Shown here one piece after another: positions 1 through 11,547 of a DNA stretch of 64,000 bases. Under the pieces are notes generated by a model. It did no database searches and was not told the DNA's origin. It saw nothing but the letters and a program-made list of their open reading frames with translations. Positions within the stretch are counted from its first letter, which is position 1, and the number at the start of each line of letters is the position of its first letter. Origin of the DNA: Triplophysa rosa (lineage: Eukaryota; Chordata; Actinopteri; Cypriniformes; Nemacheilidae); contig NC_079913.1 of NCBI RefSeq assembly GCF_024868665.1, positions 14,952,141-15,016,140 on the forward strand. The letters run 5' to 3'. The translations under genes and the position numbers were made by a program.

Positions 1-1
1 G

Positions 2-1020
2 ATGTGGGCCATGCTTTCCCGGGCCGCCGTGAGTGTTGGGTTGCAGTGCCCGCACTGCCTCTCCTGGCGCTCGCGGCTGGCTACATGGCGCCTCGGGTTT
101 GAGCGTGGCTCCAAGCCGTGCCCGCCCCCAGTGCCATGTTTACCGGAAGTGCATGAGGAACTTTGTAAGACCTGGAACGCCCCTTCCCGGCACCTTTCAC
201 GTCCAAAAAAGTTCTGTCACCCTCTCTTCCCTCGAGGTTGAGACAGCTGGAGGATACGTTGGTGTCCCCCAGGTGGAGTATGCCGCCGCGGTGTACTCGT
301 GCCCGTAGGTGGCGGCCACCTGGGGGGGCTCGACCTAGACTCCCGTTCAAAGCATGTGGTGTCTCGGCATCTCTGGTGTCGAGAGCTTACATTGTGGCGG
401 ATCAAGCTGCCTCCTCTCTCCACGCTATGGCTCCTGCCAGGCCAGGGTGTTGAGAGAGCTCCACGAGGGTAAGACCGACCCAGCGCTTATGCAGGAACTC
501 CGCGCCATCACCGACCTCGCTCTACAGGCGACCAAGGTGACCACGCGGGCCCTGGGTCAGATGATGTCCACAGTTGTGGTCCATGAGAAACTCCTCTGGC
601 TGATCCTTGCACAGATGAGTAACTCTGAGAAGGTCCTCTTTCTCGACGCACCCGTCTCGCAAGGGTAGCTGGTTGGTGTTACTGTCGAGCCGCAGCGGCC
701 CCGCTCACCCCCACCTGTCGGGGGGGACGCGAGACCTGCACGCGGCCTCCCCCAGAGGTTTCTCGACAGTAAGAAGCAGTCTTCCGTGCCGCAACTCGGC
801 CGCCTCGGCCGTCGAGTCCCGTGCACTGTCTGCTTCCCAGCAGCCCTGGTCCTCTTCGACGCCCTCCAGCTCTGGCGCCCCCCACTCAGGCGGCCCCCCT
901 GGAGGAGACAGCGAAGAGGAGACCATCGCCCCTTCAGCAGCCGCGGCGAAGGGAAGACCTCAGGGGGATCGAGGCTACCATTGGGCCCGACCCCAGCCAC
1001 ATCGCTGGGAAGTCAGATAG
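2..1020 (+). pseudogene. DIRS copy A gag-like gene, frameshifted
   Basis: The pieces of this reading frame lie in different frames (about 2-241, 238-453 and 354-668). They match collinear peptides of copies B and C. The best conserved block is a helical stretch around 450-660 containing ELHEGKTDPALMQEL and EKLLW, ending in the LDAPVSQG motif usual at the end of the core of fish DIRS Gag. A Pro/Ser-rich tail follows to about 1020. The product would be the structural protein of the particle. At least two frameshifts break it, and the N-terminus lies before the window. Confidence 0.75.
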
Positions 1021-1499
1021 GGACGGATCCTGCCCCGTCTCTCCATCTGCTGGCCCCCTCCGGGGGGCTAGCGCCCACTTACTCTCAAAAAAGGAGAGTT
1101 TCCTCTCTCTCTGGGTTACCACAGCCGCTCTCACCCTCTTCACGATGGTGAACGGCAAACTCGACGTTGCGTCATGGCGAAGCGCAATGTCGAGTATAAG
1201 CACCATCACTCAGCACTCTCAGTCAGACAGTGCGTTGAGCTGCGCAGTTGCCAGGCAGGAAAAACAGCAGAGCCGATCTCCTCCCCGGGGGACCTCCCCC
1301 GGCAAGGAATCCGTACTGCTAGCCATCGAACCACCCCCCGGGGGGATGATGAAAAAGATCGTACCTTAGTCCCTATCTCATACTGGGAGCCTGTCCGGCT
1401 TCCCAGGCTGTCAGACTGGCTAGGGAAGGCGATCCAGTCGCCTCACACCCGCCAAGTTCAGCATCCGATATACCTCAGTCAGAGGCTAGGATGTTCCCG

Positions 1500-2660
1500 T
1501 ACTTCGGGCCGAGGTCACCACCTTTCTGGTGAAGGGAGTGATCGAGCCCGTCTCACCAGCCGAGGTGTTCAACAGGTTTTACAGCCTGTACTTCATTGTC
1601 CCCAAGAAAGGCGCGGGGTTGCGCCCTATCTTGGGTCTGTGTGTTCTGAACAGGCACCTACACTATAGCTGCCTTTCAGGTTGATCACGCAGAAGCGCAT
1701 CCTGACGTCCGTCAGGTGTCACGACCGGTTCATGGCAGTCGACCTGAAGGACACGTACTTCATGTCTCGATCCTCCCTCGACATCGGCCGTTCCGACGGT
1801 TCGCGTTCGAGGGACAGGCATATCAGTACAGGGTTTTCCCCTTCGGTCTGTCCCTGTCTCCACGAGTCTTTACGAAGGTCGTGGAAGCCGCACTCCTTCC
1901 CTGTAGGGAAGGAGGTGTGCGGGAACTAACTATCTCGATTACTGGCTCAGTTTTGGCACACTCTCGAGATCTGTTGTTTACAAACAGTGACCTGGTGCTC
2001 CGGCACCTAGGTCGGTGGGGCTACAGGTCAACTGAGAAAAGAGCAAGCTCTCCCCGGTGCAGAGCATCCTCTTTCTCGGTATGGAACTCGACTCTGTCCT
2101 CACGAGCGGCCCCGCTCACCCCCGGGGGGGGGGGTGCGCGAGACCCGCGACGAGGAAGCCCGCACCCTTGCGGCCTCCCAGAGGCAGCGCGACTGACTAG
2201 CGCGCCCAATCAGTGTTGAACTGCCTGAAGCTCAGACAGTCAGCGGTCCCCCTGTAACAAGAGGCTCCCTGGATACATGGCATCCTCGGCGGGGGTGGTC
2301 CCCCTCGGGTTGATGCACATACGACCGCTCCAACACTGGCTGCAGAGTCAAGTTCCTTGGAGAGCGTGGAACACCGGCAGCAGGCATATGGTCACACGCT
2401 TTTCTGCCGACACACCCTAATCCCCTGGTCTCCATGACCTTCTTGTGGACAGGGGTCCCCTTTGGGATGCCTCCCTGCAAAGTTGGGGTGCTGTGTGCAA
2501 CGGGCAAGCAGTGTCGGGGCGGTGGACGGGCCCTTACCTGCGTTGGCATTTCAACTGCCTAGAGTTGTTGGTTGTGCTACTTGCATTGAGGAGGCTACTA
2601 CCTCTCGTGCAGGGAAGCACGTGCTGGTCCGGTCGGACAGCACAGCTGCTGTAGCGTATT
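1500..2660 (+). pseudogene. DIRS copy A reverse transcriptase and RNase H, broken
   Basis: Reverse transcriptase blocks are visible in different frames. YFIVPKKGAGLRPIL lies near 1590-1630. FAFEGQAYQY and FPFGLSLSPRVFTKVVEAAL lie near 1795-1900. A finger/connection stretch with DLVLRHLGRWG lies near 1990. The RNase H part begins near 2460 (SLQSWGAVCNG) and continues with FNCLELLVVLLALRRLL and a decayed form of the VRSDSTAAVAY block seen in copy B (2550-2650). The catalytic YIDD/YVDD box, present as YVDD in copy B, is not intact here. Frameshifts between blocks make it non-functional. Confidence 0.78.
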
Positions 2661-2759
2661 CTTTCACTCACAGCAGCTAACATGACTCGCCCGACGCCTC
2701 CTCCTCTGGAGTCAGCAGGTGATCAGCTCCCTGTGAGCCACACACATCCCAGGCGTCCT

Positions 2760-3885
2760 GAACCAGACAGCCGATGCGCTCTCTCGTAAGTCGACGCCTC
2801 GCGGAGAGTGGCGACTCCCTCCCCATGCAGTCGGCTCATTTGGGGGCAGTTCGGCCAGGCACAGGTGGTCCTGTTGCCTCCCCGGACTCCACCCATTGTC
2901 CGCTTTGGTACTCCCTGTCCGAAGTACCCTCGGCACGGATGCCCTTGCGCACAGCTGGCCGCGGGACAAGCGGAAGTACGCTTCCCCCCAGTGACCCTCA
3001 TTGCACAGGTCCTGTGCAAAGCCAGGGAAGAGGAGCATCAAGTGGTTCTGGTTACGCCCCTTTGGCCTAACCAGGACTTGGTTCTCGGAGCTGAGGCTCT
3101 GACAACAACTCCCCCTTGTCTTTCCCCCTGGCGGACAGCTTCCCCAGGGGAAGGGGCACGTTACGGCATCCCAGGCAAAACCTGGTCTCCATGTCTGGAC
3201 GGGACGAGGAGATCCTGAGTGACCTACCCCCGGTCCGGTTGGGACGTCACTCAGGCTAGGGCTTCGGCCACTGGGCGGCTATACGCCCATAGGTGGCGCC
3301 TCTTCTCGTCCTGGTGCTCTTCTCGGCGAGAAGACCCGCGGAGTTGCTCGGTCATCATGACCCCAGTGCTGGATAGCCTCTGGGACAGCACGACCTGGTC
3401 ATTAGGTTCCTAAGGGGCTCGAGAGGGTGACCACCTTACCCACGCTCCGTACCCTCTTGCGACCTAGGTGGCGGGCCTCAAGAGGCCCCGCCCCCTTTCG
3501 AGCCTCTCGGGGTTGCCGCTCTTTCTCAGTCTTGATAAAGACTGCTTTCCGCATGGCGCTCACCTCCAAGAGGGTAGGGGATCTACAAGCACCCTCCGTG
3601 TCCACAGATTGCCTAGAACTCGGGGCCGGGATTCTCACGTTATCTTGAGACCCCGCCCCGGCTACGTGCCTCTCTCCCGAGATACCAGGTGGTGAACCTG
3701 CAGGCTCTCCCCACCGGGGAGGAAGACCCAACCTATCCGTGTTGTGTCGAGTATGTGCACGGCGCCTCTACTTGGACCGCACGCAGAGCCCAGAAGCTCT
3801 GAGCAGCTCTTTGTCTGTTTCGGAGGTCAGCAGGAGGGCTGTCTCCAAACAGAGGCTGGCGCACTGGATCGTGGATGCCCTCGTT
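2760..3885 (+). pseudogene. DIRS copy A tyrosine recombinase remnant
   Basis: After a linker (2760-3200) the N-terminal SAM-like domain of a DIRS tyrosine recombinase is recognisable near 3255-3320 (ATGRLYAHRWRLFSSWC). A core block follows near 3540-3700 (LTSKRVGDLQAPSVS in one frame). The last part, shared with copy C, is [20 protein letters not shown], ending at 3885. The catalytic Arg-His-Arg-Tyr end that should follow is missing, because Gypsy sequence starts there. The product would have cut and joined the circular DNA intermediate; this copy cannot. Confidence 0.72.
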
Positions 3886-5829
3886 CCCTTCTGTACTGCT
3901 CCTACCCTACTTCTACCCGACCCAGACCTGCCTTTTCTCGTGGAAGTGGATGCCTCTTCGACCGGGGTAGGAGCGGTGCTCTCTCAGCGGCAGGGGAAGC
4001 CTCCTAGACTCCATCCATGTGCCTACTTCTCCCGCAAGCTATCCCCGGCGGAGTTAAACTACGACATCGGGAATAAAGAGCTCCTAGCCATCAAACTGGC
4101 TCTGGAAGAATGGCGACACTGGCTGGAGGGCGCGAACTATCCCTTCACCGTGATCACCGATCACCGTAACCTGGAGTACCTCAAAGAGGCCCGGAGGCTG
4201 AATTCTCGTCAGGCCCGTTGGGCACTCTTCTTCTCACGGTTCGACTTCAAAGTGACTTACCGACCTGGCTCGCAAAATGGCAAAGCTGATGCTCTCTCCA
4301 GACAACACTACGTCACCCCAGATTTAACCGAACCTGAACCAGTGCTTCCTCCAGCCCTGTTCGTCTGCCCCATCCAGTGGGCCCTCGACCGGGACATCGC
4401 TGAACTCCAACACCCTACTCCGCCGGGAGGTCCCGAGGGTAGGATCTTTGTGCCATCCGAGCTCCGCACTACCCTCGTGGACTCTGCTCATTCTGTTCCG
4501 GGATCAGGACACCCAGGCAGACAGCGCACCCTCTCGCTCATCTCCGCCCGATACTGGTGGCCTGGGATGACTCAGGACATCGCCCGATTCGTCAAAGGAT
4601 GCTCAGTCTGCGCCATCGCAAAGACACCACGTCGCCTGCCGGAGGGAAAACTACTCCCATTGCCCATACCCCAACGACCGTGGTCTCACCTCGCAGTGGA
4701 CTTTATCACCGACCTGCCCCTGTCTGACACATTCACCTGTATCCTGGTGGCAGTGGATAGGTTCTCCAAAGCATGCAAGTTGATTCCCCTCACTCAGCTC
4801 CCCACTGCACTAGAGACGGCTGAGGCCCTGTTTACCCATGTGTTTCGCAATTACGGGCTTCCTGAAGACGTTGTGTCAGACAGGGGTCCCCAATTCATCT
4901 CCCGGGTCTGGAAGGCCTTCTTCGGAATACTGAACATCTCGGTGAGCTTGACCTCCGGATATCACCCTCAGGCGAACGGCCAGGCTGAGCGGAAGATACA
5001 GGACATCGGGAGGTACCTGAGATCATACTGCCATACTCACCAACACAGCTGGCACCGTTTCCTACCCTGGGCGGAGTACGCCCAAAACTCCCTTCGACAG
5101 ACCTCAACCGGTCTCACCCCGTTTCAGTGTATCCTAGGATATCAACCTCCCCTGTTCCCCTGGTCTGGAGAACCCTCATCGGTGCCAGCTGTCGATCACT
5201 GGTTTCGGGAGAGCGAGAGGGTCTGGGACTCAGCTCACCACCACCTCCAGCAGGCTATCCGCAGGCAGAAGCTCCATGCGGATGCCCGAAGATCCCCAAA
5301 CCCCCAGTATGCTCCAGGGCAACGGGTCTGGTTGTCCACAAGGGACTTACGCCTGCGACAACCCTGCCGGAAGCTGAGTCCCAAATACATCGGACCATTC
5401 CTCATCACTCGACAGATCAATCCCGTCACCTTCCGCCTCCAGCTGCCCAAACACTACCGGATCTCCCCCTCCTTTCACGTTTCCCTTCTCAAACCCTTTA
5501 TTACTCCTGTTTCTGTTTCCTCTACAGACCCTGCTGTAACAACAGATCTGCCTCCTCCTCCACCACCTCTGGACGCCGCCCAACAGATCTTCAGGGTAGA
5601 GGAGATCATGGACTCCAGGAGACGGGGAGGTCACCTCGAGTACCTAATCAACTGGGAGGGCTACGGACCTGAAGAACAATCCTGGGTACCACGGATTGAC
5701 ATTCTAGACCAAGCACTCCTACGAGAGTTCCACCAAACCCATCCTGAACGTCCGGGTCCTCGACTTCGAGGTCGACCCCGTCACCCTGGTAGGTCCGTTG
5801 GAGCGGACCATGGAGGGGGGGTACTGTAA
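3739..5829 (+). CDS. Gypsy chromovirus Pol C-terminal half (RNase H, integrase, chromodomain) with a DIRS-derived N-terminal stub
   Basis: This 696-codon open frame has two origins. Residues 1 to about 49 are the tail of the DIRS recombinase. From residue 50 (base 3886) it is Ty3/Gypsy Pol. RNase H has its acidic residues in [39 protein letters not shown] and NGKADALSR. The integrase zinc finger (His pair, then CSVC) lies near residues 250-295. The DDE core has [19 protein letters not shown] and [14 protein letters not shown] chromodomain near residues 615-665 contains [16 protein letters not shown]. Gag, protease and reverse transcriptase are absent. The frame ends at the polypurine tract and 3' LTR. 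No stop or frameshift is seen in the Gypsy part, so insertion or truncation is fairly recent. The start codon belongs to the DIRS part and is probably not biological. Confidence 0.85.
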   Translation: MLCRVCARRLYLDRTQSPEALSSSLSVSEVSRRAVSKQRLAHWIVDALVPFCTAPTLLLPDPDLPFLVEVDASSTGVGAVLSQRQGKPPRLHPCAYFSRKLSPAELNYDIGNKELLAIKLALEEWRHWLEGANYPFTVITDHRNLEYLKEARRLNSRQARWALFFSRFDFKVTYRPGSQNGKADALSRQHYVTPDLTEPEPVLPPALFVCPIQWALDRDIAELQHPTPPGGPEGRIFVPSELRTTLVDSAHSVPGSGHPGRQRTLSLISARYWWPGMTQDIARFVKGCSVCAIAKTPRRLPEGKLLPLPIPQRPWSHLAVDFITDLPLSDTFTCILVAVDRFSKACKLIPLTQLPTALETAEALFTHVFRNYGLPEDVVSDRGPQFISRVWKAFFGILNISVSLTSGYHPQANGQAERKIQDIGRYLRSYCHTHQHSWHRFLPWAEYAQNSLRQTSTGLTPFQCILGYQPPLFPWSGEPSSVPAVDHWFRESERVWDSAHHHLQQAIRRQKLHADARRSPNPQYAPGQRVWLSTRDLRLRQPCRKLSPKYIGPFLITRQINPVTFRLQLPKHYRISPSFHVSLLKPFITPVSVSSTDPAVTTDLPPPPPPLDAAQQIFRVEEIMDSRRRGGHLEYLINWEGYGPEEQSWVPRIDILDQALLREFHQTHPERPGPRLRGRPRHPGRSVGADHGGGVL
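5811..5824 (+). other. Gypsy polypurine tract
   Basis: A purine run with seven consecutive G lies immediately before the LTR, as expected for the plus-strand primer of a Gypsy element. It overlaps the last codons of pol. Confidence 0.75.
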
Positions 5830-6390
5830 CGGTTTCAGCACCACCGGCCACGCCCCCCATGTCGTCACCGCCAGCTCGCTTCACCCGTTCCCTCTCCCCG
5901 GAGTTCTGAACTCAGTTTCCCAGCATGCACCGCACATCCACCATTTTTGATTAGTCCACACCTGCATCACATCTTCAGGATTCTATTTAAGTTGGAACCT
6001 TTTTGTTCTTCCCTGTTCAGTCTTGTTGTCTTCACTGCAATTCTTTACCCCGATAAGTATACGTACCTGTTTTTGGATATTCCTGTTTTTGAATACTTAC
6101 CTGTTTTTGGATATTCCTGTTTTTGAATACATACCTGTTTTTGGATATTCCTGTTTTTGAATACTTACCTGTGTTGGATATACCTGTTTTTGAATACTTA
6201 CCTGTTTTTGGATATTCCTGTTTTTGAATACTTACCTGTTTTTGGATATTCCTGTTTTTGAATACTTACCTGTTTTCGGATATTCCTGTTTTTGAATACT
6301 TACCTGTTTTTGGATATTCCTGTTTTTGAAATAAACTCCTTTTTCTTATCTACCTCCGTGGTGTGCTCTCCGTCTACCAGAACCCTGACA
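5825..6390 (+). mobile_element. 3' LTR of the Gypsy element
   Basis: The sequence starts with TGTAACGG directly after the polypurine tract and ends with CCCTGACA, giving the usual TG...CA ends and a length of 566 bp. It contains a tandem repeat (6061-6331) followed at once by an AATAAA signal. The matching 5' LTR is not in the window because the element is truncated at 3886. Confidence 0.82.
6061..6335 (+). repeat. 34-bp minisatellite inside the Gypsy LTR
   Basis: About eight copies of a roughly 34-bp unit, each with TACCTGTTTTTGGATATTCC followed by TGTTTTTGAATAC, stand head to tail with few changes. The last unit runs straight into GAAATAAAC, so the polyadenylation signal sits at the repeat boundary. 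Confidence 0.92.
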
Positions 6391-6464
6391 CCAAGCAGTA
6401 TTCAAATACAGGGGCGGATTTAGTGATTTGGGGGCCCTAGGCAAATCCATGTATGGGGGCCCCA

Positions 6465-7229
6465 TGTCATGGCACACAAGGGGTACGACTCAAGTGCGGG
6501 GTAAATAATCCTTTATTAGGAAAAAGTCAGAAATAAACAATGTCAGGACACCAGGAGGCAAGTCCACTGTGCACACGGGATCCATCTAGAGAATGGCACC
6601 AAGGCCCGACGTGTCACGGGATCCGTGGAAGTGCGATGAGGTGGAGTCCGGCGGGGAGATCACTCGACCCGAACCACCGCAGGTTAAAGTCTTTAGCCCC
6701 GCCGAACAACTGAATGGTGTCCGTGGGAGTGGTGTCCGGTGAGTGGGGAGAGGATGGTCCGGGACGCTGATGGGGGAAGCTGGAAGAAGTAAACAGAGAA
6801 CGGACAGTGGAAACTGGAAGTACAGCGGGAAAACAAAAAACGTCAGGTGAACTTTGAAGCAAGAGACAAAACTAGGACTGAGGATAAGCTAAGACTGAGA
6901 CTAAGAATACAACTGCTAGCGACTAGCGAGAGGTAACGTCTAGACTGGCATAAACATGCAACGGTCGGACACAGGACGAGAGAACGAGAGAGATAATAAA
7001 GGGGAGCTGATAAGTGGGGGAATTAGGCAGCAGGTGTGTAAATCGAACAGATGGGAAACAGGTGTGAGTGATCAGTGCTTGGAGAACCCTGAGAGGGAAA
7101 CACTAGGGTGGGGTGATGACATAGAGAATGCGTGTGCGGTGAGGAGACAGAATGATAACCACACACGTTACAAATAACAAACACACCCTCCGTGGCAGAT
7201 GATGCACAGACAAGACCTGGATCATAACA
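6465..7229 (-). mobile_element. Solo LTR (Gypsy-like) inside the hAT element
   Basis: Read on the minus strand it starts TGTTATGATCC and ends CCATGACA, 765 bp, flanked by a perfect 5-bp duplication CCCCA (6460-6464 and 7230-7234). A TTTATTA stretch on the minus strand near 7000 may act as a TATA box, and AATAAA occurs near the LTR 3' end (about 6512-6520). No internal region is present, so it is a recombined solo LTR. It resembles the LTR at 34918-41961 in order of elements and in several short blocks. Confidence 0.85.
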
Positions 7230-7525
7230 CCCCAACTATGCACCATTTTACTTTACTGCAACCCTTATTTTTCTTCCTCCTCAAAGCACACAACTTTTCA
7301 CCCCCAGTCGAAGTGACAGGGGAAAACTAAGCTTAATAAACACTTATACTGACTAATTAAAAAATATATAATAATGAATTCCCAAATGAAAAACATGGGA
7401 TAAGTGTCTTATCAAAACACTTATATTAAAGTTCTAAAAAAAATTGATGAAATGAAAACTAATAAGTTATATAAAGCATTACATTTATTCAAACAAACAT
7501 AAAAATTTATTATATTAAAATTTTC

Positions 7526-7733
7526 GGTAACACTTTATTTTACAGTGCCCTTGTTACACGTTACAAGTATTTACTATAGTATTTACTATAAATTATGCAT
7601 AATTACATGTAACTAACCCTGAACCAAACCCTAATCCTAACCCTATAGTAAGTACATGAAGTTACTTTTTATTACTTAGTACTTAAATGTATAATTACAC
7701 TGTAACACGGGCACTGTAAAATAAAGTGTAACC
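7526..7733. mobile_element. MITE with 8-bp target duplication
   Basis: This 208-bp element has inverted ends: left GGTAACACTTTATTTTACAG, right the complement with one base difference near the tip (GTGTAACC). The flanks AAATTTTC at 7518-7525 and 7734-7741 are identical, so it is probably hAT-derived. Its centre contains degenerate telomere-like CCCTAA repeats. It sits inside the larger hAT element. Confidence 0.88.
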
Positions 7734-9178
7734 AAATTTTCAACTTTTCTAAGACTTTTTAGCCGATAAGTAACCAGTCTAACTAAATGAGCAAAGCTCA
7801 TTCACACCCTACGTTCTCTTGTAGTTCACTGAGCTTTGAACGATTCACTGATCTCTTACATTTTGTGTAAACGAATTGGTTCAAATGAGTCATTTGTTTG
7901 CGAGTCGTTCTGATCACAATGTGCGTTCATACCGGCGAACTCGCTTAGTACAGAATAGCGCTGATTCAATGAGCCAACTTCACAGCTAAAAACATTATAA
8001 TGATGTACAGCAAGTTAATTTAGGAGATCTTTTCAAGAAATGCAAGAAAATGTAAATTGAACGTAAAACTCCTGAACAGCCGTGAAACACAGCTAATACA
8101 GCTCCTAATATAGCTCTTTTACTGAACTCTTCAGCGTCTCACTTCTGGTAACGAAACAGCGCCTCCATTGTTTCGTAACTGCAGTTACAAATGACAATCT
8201 GTTTAATAATGCACTCAGTGTTTTTTGTGAAGACACTCGACATATTTTTGATGAGAATCTAAGGCGGCACGAAATTTGATTGAGGCGGCCGACTCCAATT
8301 TCTTTATGCAGGAAAAACCCTGATCTGAGATTACTATATACAACGTGTGTCCTCTCTCCGTGTTTTTTGTGGTTAACGACCTTTCATGAATTTAAATGTA
8401 ACCAAATTTCTGTACTAGTGCGTACAGTTTGAATCGTTAGCACTGTACTGACGTTATTATGTTATGTCTTTATGTGCCCATCGATCTGAGCAGCGGAGTC
8501 AAACAACCTTTCTACCTTTGAACTGGCTGCCCTCTCCTACCAAGCGCACAGCGCTCTTTGTTTGACAGATGTTTTGGTTGTCAGTCATTATAACTGTGTT
8601 GTCGGTGTTCATGGAGAAATACTCACCGGCACATTATCATTGCTTGTGGCTGGGAGAGTGCTGTGTCTGGCAGGAGAGAGATGCGCTGCTGCTGTAGGAG
8701 CAGCGGTGGAGTTTGTGTGGGGAAAAAGCAGAGACTTTGGCAACAATCTTTTGTAAATCGTCTTTTTTCCTCTCCGTTGGTGTAGCTGCGCTCTTTGTTG
8801 TTTTATTTCACTGCGACGTTTACTTCGTTTTCCAGCTAATGTACCACACAATGACACTCTCTCTGTGGGCAGTCTACTAATTCCGCCGCTGCGTTCACTT
8901 TCTCTAGCTAGTGTCGAAGTCGAACTCATCTCGCGCATATACGGTGCTAATCGAATGGTCCACTCTAAGCTATAATGGGGGGAGTGCCTTCGTACAGATG
9001 TAATAACGTAAACCGTTAACAGGGATATCCCGACTATTTTGATGATTACTTGGGGCTACGCGGCTGCTGACATGGCTTATTGGTTAAGTCCACCCCTTCC
9101 TTTTGGGGGCCCCTGTATTTCGGGGCCCCAGGCGATTGCCTACCTTTGCCTAATGGTAAGTCCGCCCCTGTTCAAATA

Positions 9179-10644
9179 GTACACTTACAAGCATACTACT
9201 AGTCCATTGATATTAGGATACCTACTACATAAAGTATACTTAAAAATATACTTGAACTTTACTTAAGTATACTTAAAAAATGAACTTCAAGTATATTTCT
9301 TTTTAAAAAGGGTAGTGCAAATTGTGTTTTGAAATGTGATTACAGATTAGACAAATTGATGTTAGCAATTGTAAAAAAAAAACTAATTTCTTGAGCATAA
9401 AAATGTATGAGAATGTTTCTGGGAGAGAAAATTCAAAATATGACAAAATATCATCACAATATTCTGGGCATGTTTTTTACAAAACATTTAATATTACCAC
9501 TAAGAATTTCCCTAAACAGAAGTAAAACTATTTAGCTTAGAGTTAAAAGCTATTCACAAGCTGCTTAGAGCAACTTTTACTAACGAGTAGAACGAAATCT
9601 TAAGTGGGTAACCAATGATTTATGTAAAGGTAATCTATTCCAGAATAAAGGGTATTTGGGAAGAATTATAATAAGAAGAAAAGCAGTAAGGCAGAAACTG
9701 TTTTCAGAATTGATTACTTACTGTATATTGAAAACCACCCATTGTATATCCTGAATACTGGCTACAATATAAAAAACAGTAAGGAACCAATAATTTTATT
9801 ACAGTACAGTGGTATGTTTGGATGTTGTGACATAACCTTATTCTGTGACAATTTTACAGAGACTATAAAACAAAAAGGGACATCTTAAACATCTGGAGAA
9901 AGCTCTCTGGTTTTACATTTTCTCAGTAGCAGCTGGCGCATGACCTTCTAGAAATAACAACCTGTTTGTTGCCAACTTTGCTCAAAGGAAGTTGGTTCTT
10001 GGGCACACATAGTTTTAAGCAAATCATCTGAGCAGTAAATGCAAATGCAAACTGATCCATGAACTGATGCATTATTTGGACATTCCATGCATAGTTGATT
10101 TCATGTATATTGTTAATTCATTTAGGTGGGATATTTTTCATTGGTCAGACACTAGTGCAGCATTAACTCTACTGTTTCGGTATATGCCTGCCCATATGGG
10201 CATATGAGAGTATACAGACACTTACTTCCACCCTCATACAGTGCCAACACATTCTCACTGCTCAGAGTTGCCAACTGCGTCCCTTTTGCAACAGACAACT
10301 GTAATTCATGGGCATAATTAGAGCAATTGGAGCAGCTCTGGGCCATGTCCAGGTGAGACAGATATGGGTCAAAGCAGTTAGCCAGTCATCTGAGAGATAG
10401 CAGAGGAAGGGTAGAGGCTGCTGACAGGTTCAATCCCAGAATACCCCGTTATTGACAGCAGAATTGCTTCCAAAACACTCCCTCAGCATCTGGCCAGCTG
10501 ATTGGTGGGTCACACTCCCGTAGGGACGATCTGGCTACAGCTCACCACCACACATGCTGTTCCTAGAGACTGATCTAAGCACTGGGAATATGACTGACAT
10601 GCTTTTAGTGAACCTGTTTATTTATTCAATATAGATGTTTAACT
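9179..10644. other. AT-rich intergenic stretch without recognised gene
   Basis: I see no coding region. The start (about 9180-9310) carries AAGTATACTT-type palindromic motifs that could be the edge of an old MITE split by the hAT insertion. The rest is unique-looking AT-rich sequence. Confidence 0.4.
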
Positions 10645-10788
10645 CAACTCAACTCAACTTTATTTATGTAGCGCTTTTACAATTTTCATTGTTACAAAGC
10701 AGCTGCACATGAGACACATTGACTACAAGCAAAACAATCAAAGTTGTACCTGCAAAAACAAGAAAAGGTTGAAAACACAGAAGACAGA

Positions 10789-10915
10789 CACACCCACACA
10801 CAAAACACTCCACACACACAACACGCACACGCACCAACACACACAGACACACACACACACACACACACACACACGTACGTACACAGACAAGTACGCACAC
10901 ACACACACGCTCAGT
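10789..10915. repeat. CA/TG microsatellite in the L2 3' UTR
   Basis: An interrupted (CA)n tract with ACAC and GTACGT variants. The same position in the related L2 tail at 42038-42143 is also CA-rich, so the repeat is part of the element. Confidence 0.9.
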
Positions 10916-11547
10916 GAGAGCACACATTTAGGATAAAGGAGAGAGAAGCACAGGTCAAATATAACAGATAATAAATTCCTATATGCAATATTAATTAAGT
11001 AAAACTTTAAGATTCTAAAGCAGCCCCCCCGGTCAGGCAGATAGTGCAAAAACAGTATGCAAACGGTGGCGAGGAACCCAAAACTCTAATCGAGAAAAAA
11101 AACCTCAGGAGAACCCAGGCCCAACCAGGGGATTCCAGTTCCCCTCTGGCAAAAGCTGCTGCCTCTGCACAAGCTCCAGAGAACTTGCACAACAAGGCTA
11201 AATAAAATAAATAAACTTAATAATAAAATAAATTATAGTTTAAGATTATCATTAATAATCTAATAGCATTTGAAGTTTTGTGGTGAAGACATGTCAAGAG
11301 ACCGCGTCCTTCTTTATCCAGCTCTATCATCTCAGCTCTTGTCAGGTCCCCACTTCCCATTCTCCGCTCTACCATCAGGTCAGGCCATGAACTGCATCCT
11401 GCTCGCTGTGGTAACCTTGGAACAATGAGACAAGACTGGCTGAGAGTAGAGTACTGTTCTGTACTCTTTGATGCAACAAGTACATCAGTTGTGTTTTTGG
11501 TTCCGGTTGATCTAACTAATGCAGCCTAAACCCTCAGAAGATTTATA

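Larger units (their letters stand above)
1..3885 (+). mobile_element. DIRS-type retrotransposon, copy A, truncated at both ends
   Basis: This is a tyrosine-recombinase retrotransposon remnant read in the order gag, reverse transcriptase/RNase H, recombinase. It aligns as peptide with two further copies on the opposite strand (13425-17205 and 35346-41597). The left end lies outside the window. The right end stops abruptly at 3885, inside the recombinase, where copy C continues with different sequence and a Gypsy pol begins here. Many frameshifts and stops show that it is inactive. The assignment to DIRS rests on the RT region linked to RNase H and then to an integrase-like recombinase rather than a DDE integrase, and on the inverted termini of the related copies. 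Confidence 0.88.
6409..9170. mobile_element. hAT-type DNA transposon, non-autonomous, with nested insertions
   Basis: The left end starts CAGGGGCGGATTTAG and the right end finishes AAGTCCGCCCCTG, forming terminal inverted repeats. The 8 bp on each side are identical (TTCAAATA at 6401-6408 and 9171-9178), the target duplication typical of hAT elements. GC-rich subterminal blocks of GGGGCCC type occur near both ends. No transposase was found. Of the 2762 bp, 765 bp are a later solo LTR and 208 bp a later MITE. The remaining interior (7235-7520 and 7742-9090) holds no recognisable gene. Confidence 0.88.

Noticed and set aside
557..1209. Long minus-strand frames in the DIRS region (also in B and C)
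   Set aside because: Shadows of the GC-rich gag and RT sequence; the plus-strand frames carry the motifs.
6061..6335. Regular repeats that could suggest a CRISPR array
   Set aside because: The units are contiguous with no unique spacers and lie inside an LTR of a eukaryotic retrotransposon.
8562..8938. Small open frames within the hAT element
   Set aside because: No hAT, BED or other motif; lengths are as expected by chance.
10664..11049. Several overlapping open frames rich in Cys/Val or Thr/His
   Set aside because: They are translations of the CA/TG microsatellite in the L2 3' UTR; same in 41758-42236.
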